Source: JAIVJM01 sp035761505 (GTDB taxonomy: Bacteria > Acidobacteriota > Blastocatellia > Pyrinomonadales > Pyrinomonadaceae). From it: a stretch of DNA of 10,526 bases. The notes beneath the pieces are model-generated. The model did not search any database, was not told where the DNA came from, and saw only the letters and a list, made by a program, of their open reading frames with translations. How positions within the stretch are numbered: position 1 is the first letter of the stretch; each line of letters begins with the position of its first letter. Below are positions 6,385 through 10,526 of this stretch, piece after piece. The DNA is taken from positions 1 to 10,526 of the forward strand of contig DASTQX010000372.1 in NCBI GenBank assembly GCA_035761505.1, written 5' to 3'. A program made the position numbers and the translations under genes.

Positions 6385-6846
6385 CTAGCTTATCTGGCGG
6401 AGCGTGATTTTCTGCTTCGTGACGTTGGCGCGGCGCTCGCTGGTCAGCTTCTCGAACTCCTCGATGTGCCGCTGCTCCTGCGCGATGCGCTCTTCGAGGA
6501 GGAAGCGCGTGCCGAGTTCCGCGTCCGTGCAAGACTTCCAAGCGGCGACGTAAGCCTCCATCGCGGCCCTCTCCAATTCGAGGTCTTGGCGCAGCATCTC
6601 GGTCAGCTCGATTGACTGGCGGATGTCGCCCGGCTCGACCGTCGGGACTCCGCCGTGGGCGACGATCTTGTCGCCGAGGATGGCCGCGTGGTCGCGCGAC
6701 TCCTCGCTCATCTCGCGGAAGAAGGAGCGGAAGACTTCGCGCTCCGGCCCCGTCACCAGAAAGCTGTGCTGCATGTACTGAATGACGCCCGCCAACTCAA
6801 GGCCGAGCGCGCGGTTGAGATTGTCAACCAACTCCGTGTTTGCCAT
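6385..6846 (-). CDS. Ferritin-like / bacterioferritin-type four-helix protein
   Basis: 153 residues of the ferritin-like superfamily: a four-helix bundle that usually holds a di-iron site for iron oxidation, storage or peroxide removal in the cytoplasm. Aligned by eye with bacterioferritin, the ligands are Glu17 (LELAGVIQY), His53 (SEESRDH), Glu92 (LELERAA), and Glu124 with His127 (EQRH). The position matching the bridging Glu of the second helix is Ser50, with Glu48 and Glu49 nearby, so the metal site may be altered. The start at 6846 is chosen for the Shine-Dalgarno GGGGGAGG (6852-6859) 5 bases upstream; an ATG at 6873 is in frame but lacks this support. It has its own promoter and shares the terminator at 6314-6354. 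Confidence 0.88.
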   Translation of the reverse strand: MANTELVDNLNRALGLELAGVIQYMQHSFLVTGPEREVFRSFFREMSEESRDHAAILGDKIVAHGGVPTVEPGDIRQSIELTEMLRQDLELERAAMEAYVAAWKSCTDAELGTRFLLEERIAQEQRHIEEFEKLTSERRANVTKQKITLRQIS

Positions 6847-6905
6847 CGTCGCCTCCCCCGAAAGCCTTTTCACACCCGAAATGAAGTTATCTTGAAAACA
6901 CGGCG

Positions 6906-6934
6906 ATGATAAAGACAGAGCCCTCTCCTGTCAA
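6906..6934 (-). promoter_or_regulatory. Sigma-70-type promoter for the ferritin-like gene
   Basis: On the - strand: -35 TTGACA (6934-6929), a 17-base spacer, -10 TATCAT (6911-6906, 5 of 6). The start would be near 6899, giving a leader of about 53 bases. A short 6-base inverted pair (AAGTCT 6933-6938, AGACTT 6955-6960) overlaps the -35 and extends upstream. It could be a regulator site but is weak. Confidence 0.75.
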
Positions 6935-6973
6935 GTCTAAACTTTGCAAATAAAAGACTTAATAATGACATTC

Positions 6974-7017
6974 ATTTTCAACTCTCGTCCCGTGCAACAC
7001 CGGCGGGAGTTGAAAAT
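6974..7017 (-). terminator. Inverted repeat downstream of the SDR gene, probable terminator or mRNA 3' hairpin
   Basis: The 11-base arms ATTTTCAACTC (6974-6984) and GAGTTGAAAAT (7007-7017) are perfectly complementary around a 22-base loop. The element starts about 29 bases after the dehydrogenase stop in the direction of transcription. The outer arm is A/T-rich, but no clean T run follows, so efficient termination is uncertain. It also lies upstream of the ferritin-like promoter. Confidence 0.45.
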
Positions 7018-7019
7018 TG

Positions 7020-7038
7020 AACTCGGAGGCAGGAATCC
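7020..7038 (-). repeat. 19-base imperfect repeat, copy 1 (downstream of SDR stop)
   Basis: Matches 7919-7937 at 16 of 19 bases, with the AACTCGGAGGC part identical on the + strand. Both copies lie at the 3' end of a - strand gene: this one begins 7 bases after the SDR stop, the other overlaps the glycosyltransferase stop. Copy 1 can also fold, because CTCGGA (7022-7027) pairs with TCCGAG (7036-7041). Confidence 0.4.
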
Positions 7039-7045
7039 GAGGCGT

Positions 7046-7795
<750 letters not shown>

Positions 7796-7891
7796 AGCCC
7801 CACGTCTCCCGCCGACGCCGCGCGGGCGCGTTCACCCACGGCGGACGCGCTGCTGGCCGTCTGTCTTAGTTGGAATAGAACTCTGCGATTG

Positions 7892-7920
7892 ATTAAAGCT
7901 TAAACGCGGGGGTGCGTCAA
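7892..7920 (-). promoter_or_regulatory. Sigma-70-type promoter for the SDR gene
   Basis: On the - strand: -35 TTGACG (7920-7915), a 17-base spacer, -10 TTTAAT (7897-7892). Each hexamer matches 5 of 6 consensus bases. Start near 7885, leader about 90 bases and GC-rich. The -35 overlaps the second copy of the 19-base repeat that spans the upstream gene's stop, so transcription of that gene and of the SDR meet here. Confidence 0.65.
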
Positions 7921-7937
7921 CTCGGAGGCCGGGATTC
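7919..7937 (-). repeat. 19-base imperfect repeat, copy 2 (at the glycosyltransferase stop)
   Basis: Second copy of the sequence at 7020-7038 (16 of 19 identical). It overlaps the stop codon of the glycosyltransferase gene and the -35 hexamer of the SDR promoter. Unlike copy 1 it does not form an evident hairpin. Confidence 0.4.
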
Positions 7938-9138
7938 ACGCCGGGCGCAGTTCGACGGGCGCGGGCTCTTCGTGCGCGAGCGCGGGCGCGGGGATGAGGG
8001 CCGTTATCTCTTCGACGATGCGGCGCGTCGCGTCCGGGATAGCGAGGCCCGCCGTGGCGGCGCGCAAGGAGGCGTAGTAGGGCGAGTCTTCGACCATCCG
8101 GCGGACGACGGGGACGATGTCCGAGGGATGTCGCAGGAGCACGCCCGCGCCGCGCGTGTCGAGCAGGGTGGCCGCGCCGGTCTCCTGCGGCATCGGCGGC
8201 GTGGTCGCGTCGGCGATGATGGGCAGACGACAGGCGAGCGCCTCGAAGGTCGTCAGGCCGCCGAGCTTCGAGACCATCACGTTGGCGGCCCGCATCAGGT
8301 CTTCGACCTGCTCCGAGTAGCCGATGACCTTGACGGGGAACTTGGCGACGAGCGCCAGAGACTCGGCCTCGGCGCGCAGTTCCTCGTTCCGACCGGCGAG
8401 GAAGATGGCCTGCACGTTCAAGTCGCCGCGCACCAGCTCGCGGAAGATTTGCGGGATGTTGCCGCCGCCGACCCAGCCCGCGTTGACGAAGACGGTGAAC
8501 TTCTGCGGGTCGAGTCCGAGCGCGCGGCGCGCGGCCTGCGCGGCGTGCTCGTCCGGAAACTCGAACTTCGGATGCACCGGCATCCCCGAAACCTTGATGC
8601 GCTCCGGCGCGACGCCGTAGTCAATCAACTGCCGCCGCGCCTCTTCGCTCGCCACAAGGTAGAGCGTCACGTCGTCGCAAGCCCAGCCGCGCCAGAAGCC
8701 GTAGCAGGGGTCTGTAACGACCGTGACGAGCGGGATTTTGTCGGCGAGCTTGAGTTCCTTCAAGAGCCGCGCGAAGAAGTGCTGCGTGAGCGGGTGGACG
8801 CTGACGACGACGTGCGGGCACCAACGCTCGAACAACTCTCTGGCGTAGCCGACGCTGCGCTGGTAGAAGAAGTTGCTCTGCTCCGGGCGGAAGCGGTTGA
8901 CGGCCCAGTAGAGGTACTTCATCCAGTGCTGCCGGTGGCGCAGAACCCAGTTGTAGAAGCGGACGAGCTTATCCGTGATGGAGTGCGACTCTTCGATGGC
9001 GCGCACGACGCGGACGGCGTAAGAGTCGCCGTGGAAAAACTTCTGCACCCCGGCCACAATCGCGGCGGCAGCCGAGCGGTGGCCTCCGCCCGTGTCGGAC
9101 GAGATGATGAGAATTTTCGGAACCCGTGCTAGGGACAT
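7936..9138 (-). CDS. Lipid glycosyltransferase, MGDG-synthase / UgtP-like (GT28 type)
   Basis: 400 residues, two-domain GT-B fold. It likely transfers a hexose from a UDP-sugar to diacylglycerol or a similar lipid on the cytoplasmic face of the membrane. The N-terminal domain opens with ILIISSDTGGGHRSAA (10-24), the hallmark of this family. A central VTD (141-143) and GMPVHPKF (185-192) follow. The C-terminal domain carries KLGGLTTFEALACRLPII (291-308) and PQETGAA, the donor-binding region. No signal peptide or membrane helix is seen; attachment would be peripheral. The ATG at 9138 has no Shine-Dalgarno and follows a repeat-filled 90-base gap after the radical SAM gene, with which it is probably co-transcribed. 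The acceptor and sugar cannot be told from sequence. Confidence 0.88.
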   Translation of the reverse strand: MSLARVPKILIISSDTGGGHRSAAAAIVAGVQKFFHGDSYAVRVVRAIEESHSITDKLVRFYNWVLRHRQHWMKYLYWAVNRFRPEQSNFFYQRSVGYARELFERWCPHVVVSVHPLTQHFFARLLKELKLADKIPLVTVVTDPCYGFWRGWACDDVTLYLVASEEARRQLIDYGVAPERIKVSGMPVHPKFEFPDEHAAQAARRALGLDPQKFTVFVNAGWVGGGNIPQIFRELVRGDLNVQAIFLAGRNEELRAEAESLALVAKFPVKVIGYSEQVEDLMRAANVMVSKLGGLTTFEALACRLPIIADATTPPMPQETGAATLLDTRGAGVLLRHPSDIVPVVRRMVEDSPYYASLRAATAGLAIPDATRRIVEEITALIPAPALAHEEPAPVELRPA

Positions 9139-9145
9139 AAGTCTG

Positions 9146-9223
9146 GAGACTAGAGGCTTGGGGCCGGAGACTTGTGAAAGGCGGAGTGCTTTGACAAGCC
9201 TCCGGCCCCAAGTCTCCGGCCTC
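9146..9223. repeat. Inverted array of heptamer repeats between two co-oriented genes
   Basis: On the + strand, four 7-base units run head to tail at 9146-9173: GAGACTA, GAGGCTT, GGGGCCG, GAGACTT. After a 22-base interval, four units of the same family run on the - strand at 9223-9196: GAGGCCG, GAGACTT, GGGGCCG, GAGGCTT. The two halves can pair as a 21-base stem (9153-9173 with 9196-9216) with two imperfect pairs, or in a shifted register. The element fills nearly all of the 90-base gap. It has no T tract, so it looks less like a terminator than like an mRNA-stabilising or REP-like element. Confidence 0.75.
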
Positions 9224-9228
9224 CGCTT

Positions 9229-10443
9229 TTATGCCTTGACGGTGAGGCCGTCGGTCTCGGCCTCCTGCCGCTCAAGCTCTTTGCGTGACTTCCGCATCTC
9301 GCGTTCGAGCCGCTTGATTTGAATCAAGTGCTTCGGGTTGAACGGCAGGCTGGGGTAGTAGCTGTTCGACTCGTGCGTGCAGAAGCAGCCGTCCTTCGCC
9401 TCCTTGCGGCGGGCCTTCATCGCCTCCGAGCGCCAGAGCGACTGGAAGTTCCATTCGTGGTCGCGGAGGTTGCCGACCGCCGACTTGTTCTCGCACGAAG
9501 AGACTGTCCCCTCGTCGTAGATGACCGCGCCCGCTGTTCCCGCGTAGCAGGTCATCTGCGCCTTCTGCTCCTGCTGCGCCTTGTCAATCAGGCCGTGCAT
9601 GTAGATGTCAATCGCGGCCTTGAAGTAACCGGCGTCGCCGCCGTAGTTGTTCTTGATGGCGGCGTGGCGCGAGTCGTCGTCAATCATCCGCGCGAGCTGG
9701 GCGTAGCGCGCGTGGTCAATGTCCAACTCCTTCGGGTCGGCTGAGGGCGGGCGGATGTAGTTGAAGTTGACCTTGTCGGGCCGCAACTCGTACTTCAGGA
9801 AGTCGTACCACTCGAAGATCGTGTCCTGATTCGTGTTCATGAAACAGGTGCAGGTCTGAATGTCGAGCCGCCCGTACTCGCGCTTGATGGCTTGCAGTTG
9901 CCGCGCCGTGTCAACCGCGATGTCCCACGAGCCGGGCTTCTGCCGAATCTTCTCGTGCTGCTCCTTGAGGCCGTCAATACCGAGCGCGACGGCGACGTTG
10001 AGCTTCGGGCACTCTTCGAGGATGCGCGTCACGTCCGGGATGATGCGCTTCTGAATCTGCCCGTTCGACATCAGATAGACGGATTCGAGCTTGTTGTTCT
10101 CGTAGAAGGCGCGGACGATCTCCGGCAAGTCCTTGCGCGTGAACGGCTCGCCGCCCGCGAGGATGAGCACACCCAAATTGCCGCCCAAAGTCTCCGAGAC
10201 CTTCTGTATCTCGTGCGTCTTCATCTGCAATTTCTTGCGTGGGCGGTCGTCCAACTCGTCCGTGAAGAAGCAGTGCGTGCAGCGCATGTCGCAGACGGAC
10301 GTGACGAGGATGTTCAAAAGCACCGGCGCGAAGGGCTGCCCCAGCGCGAGTTTCGCGTAACGTTTTAAAAGTTCTTTAGTCGTATAATCCAAACCCAACC
10401 TCCGCCTCCCCGGCCTGTCTTGCGCCGCCCGCGCGGTCGTCAT
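9229..10443 (-). CDS. Radical SAM protein with SPASM-like C-terminal cysteine set
   Basis: 404 residues. The radical SAM signature CDMRCTHC (Cys51, Cys55, Cys58) binds the 4Fe-4S cluster that cleaves S-adenosylmethionine; GGEP follows at 97-100. C-terminal cysteines 299 (TCYAG), 317 (GTVSSCEN), 353 and 355 (CFCTHESN) could hold one auxiliary cluster as in SPASM/Twitch enzymes that modify peptides or other substrates. The C-terminus (375-395) is a charged helix. The substrate is unknown: no precursor peptide is visible nearby, and the next gene is a lipid glycosyltransferase. ATG at 10443 has GGAG only 1 base upstream. TTG at 10392 (Leu18) has CGGAGG 6 bases upstream and is a good alternative start that would give 387 residues. 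The 83 bases between the ATG and the window edge show no clear promoter, only a small 5-base hairpin at 10512-10523. Confidence 0.9.
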   Translation of the reverse strand: MTTARAAQDRPGRRRLGLDYTTKELLKRYAKLALGQPFAPVLLNILVTSVCDMRCTHCFFTDELDDRPRKKLQMKTHEIQKVSETLGGNLGVLILAGGEPFTRKDLPEIVRAFYENNKLESVYLMSNGQIQKRIIPDVTRILEECPKLNVAVALGIDGLKEQHEKIRQKPGSWDIAVDTARQLQAIKREYGRLDIQTCTCFMNTNQDTIFEWYDFLKYELRPDKVNFNYIRPPSADPKELDIDHARYAQLARMIDDDSRHAAIKNNYGGDAGYFKAAIDIYMHGLIDKAQQEQKAQMTCYAGTAGAVIYDEGTVSSCENKSAVGNLRDHEWNFQSLWRSEAMKARRKEAKDGCFCTHESNSYYPSLPFNPKHLIQIKRLEREMRKSRKELERQEAETDGLTVKA

Positions 10444-10526
10444 ACTCCGAGAGAGGTAATAAGGTTAACAGATACGGCACTGATTTCCGAGCGCCACTCG
10501 CCCCACGCCCGCGCTCTCAAGAGCAG

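Noticed and set aside
7912..9132. A 406-codon open frame on the + strand
   Set aside because: It is antisense to the glycosyltransferase gene across its whole length, is Arg/Asp/Val/Gly-rich with no motif, and reflects G/C-ending codons of the opposite strand.
9157..9212. The hairpin between the radical SAM and glycosyltransferase genes as an intrinsic terminator
   Set aside because: No T-rich tract follows on the - strand, the loop is long, and the sequence is better explained as phased heptamer repeats.

Overview
The window is GC-rich and gene-dense. Codons mostly end in G or C, while the gaps between genes are AT-richer. It carries a bacterial chromosomal housekeeping segment with no phage, plasmid or transposon hallmark. 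LpxD shows a Gram-negative bacterium that makes lipid A. The overall protein style (a short WTEGLGW-type protein, a ferritin-like protein, heptameric spacer repeats) reminds me of Acidobacteriota, perhaps Blastocatellia. That placement is an impression from family resemblance and was not tested.

Left half, + strand. Positions 1-264 hold an unresolved coding-like stretch. Next come two tandem uracil-DNA-glycosylase-superfamily genes: a canonical family 4 enzyme with its iron-sulfur cysteines (265-927) and a diverged paralog that has lost all four cysteines and the motif histidine (1002-1598). They are followed by the replication-restart helicase PriA (1715-4240), a four-helix membrane protein of unknown function (4258-4734) and the lipid A acyltransferase LpxD (4800-5840). 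A near-consensus sigma-70 promoter and a leader with two mutually exclusive stem-loops precede a 97-residue protein (5998-6291). A strong bidirectional terminator at 6314-6354 closes this half.

Right half, - strand. In transcription order from the right edge these are a radical SAM protein with a SPASM-like C-terminal cysteine set (9229-10443), an MGDG-synthase/UgtP-like lipid glycosyltransferase (7936-9138), a FabG-like short-chain dehydrogenase with its own promoter (7046-7795) and a ferritin-like protein with its own promoter (6385-6846). The radical SAM and glycosyltransferase genes are probably co-transcribed. The 90 bases between them are almost entirely an inverted array of 7-base repeats.

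Functional themes are DNA repair and replication restart on the left, envelope lipid chemistry (LpxD, lipid glycosyltransferase, possibly the radical SAM protein and SDR) and iron or oxidative handling (ferritin-like). I found no convincing new defence or mobile system. The most unusual items are the iron-sulfur-less UDG paralog beside its canonical partner, the heptamer-repeat spacers at two separate loci, the alternative-hairpin leader of the small protein, and the radical SAM/lipid glycosyltransferase pair.
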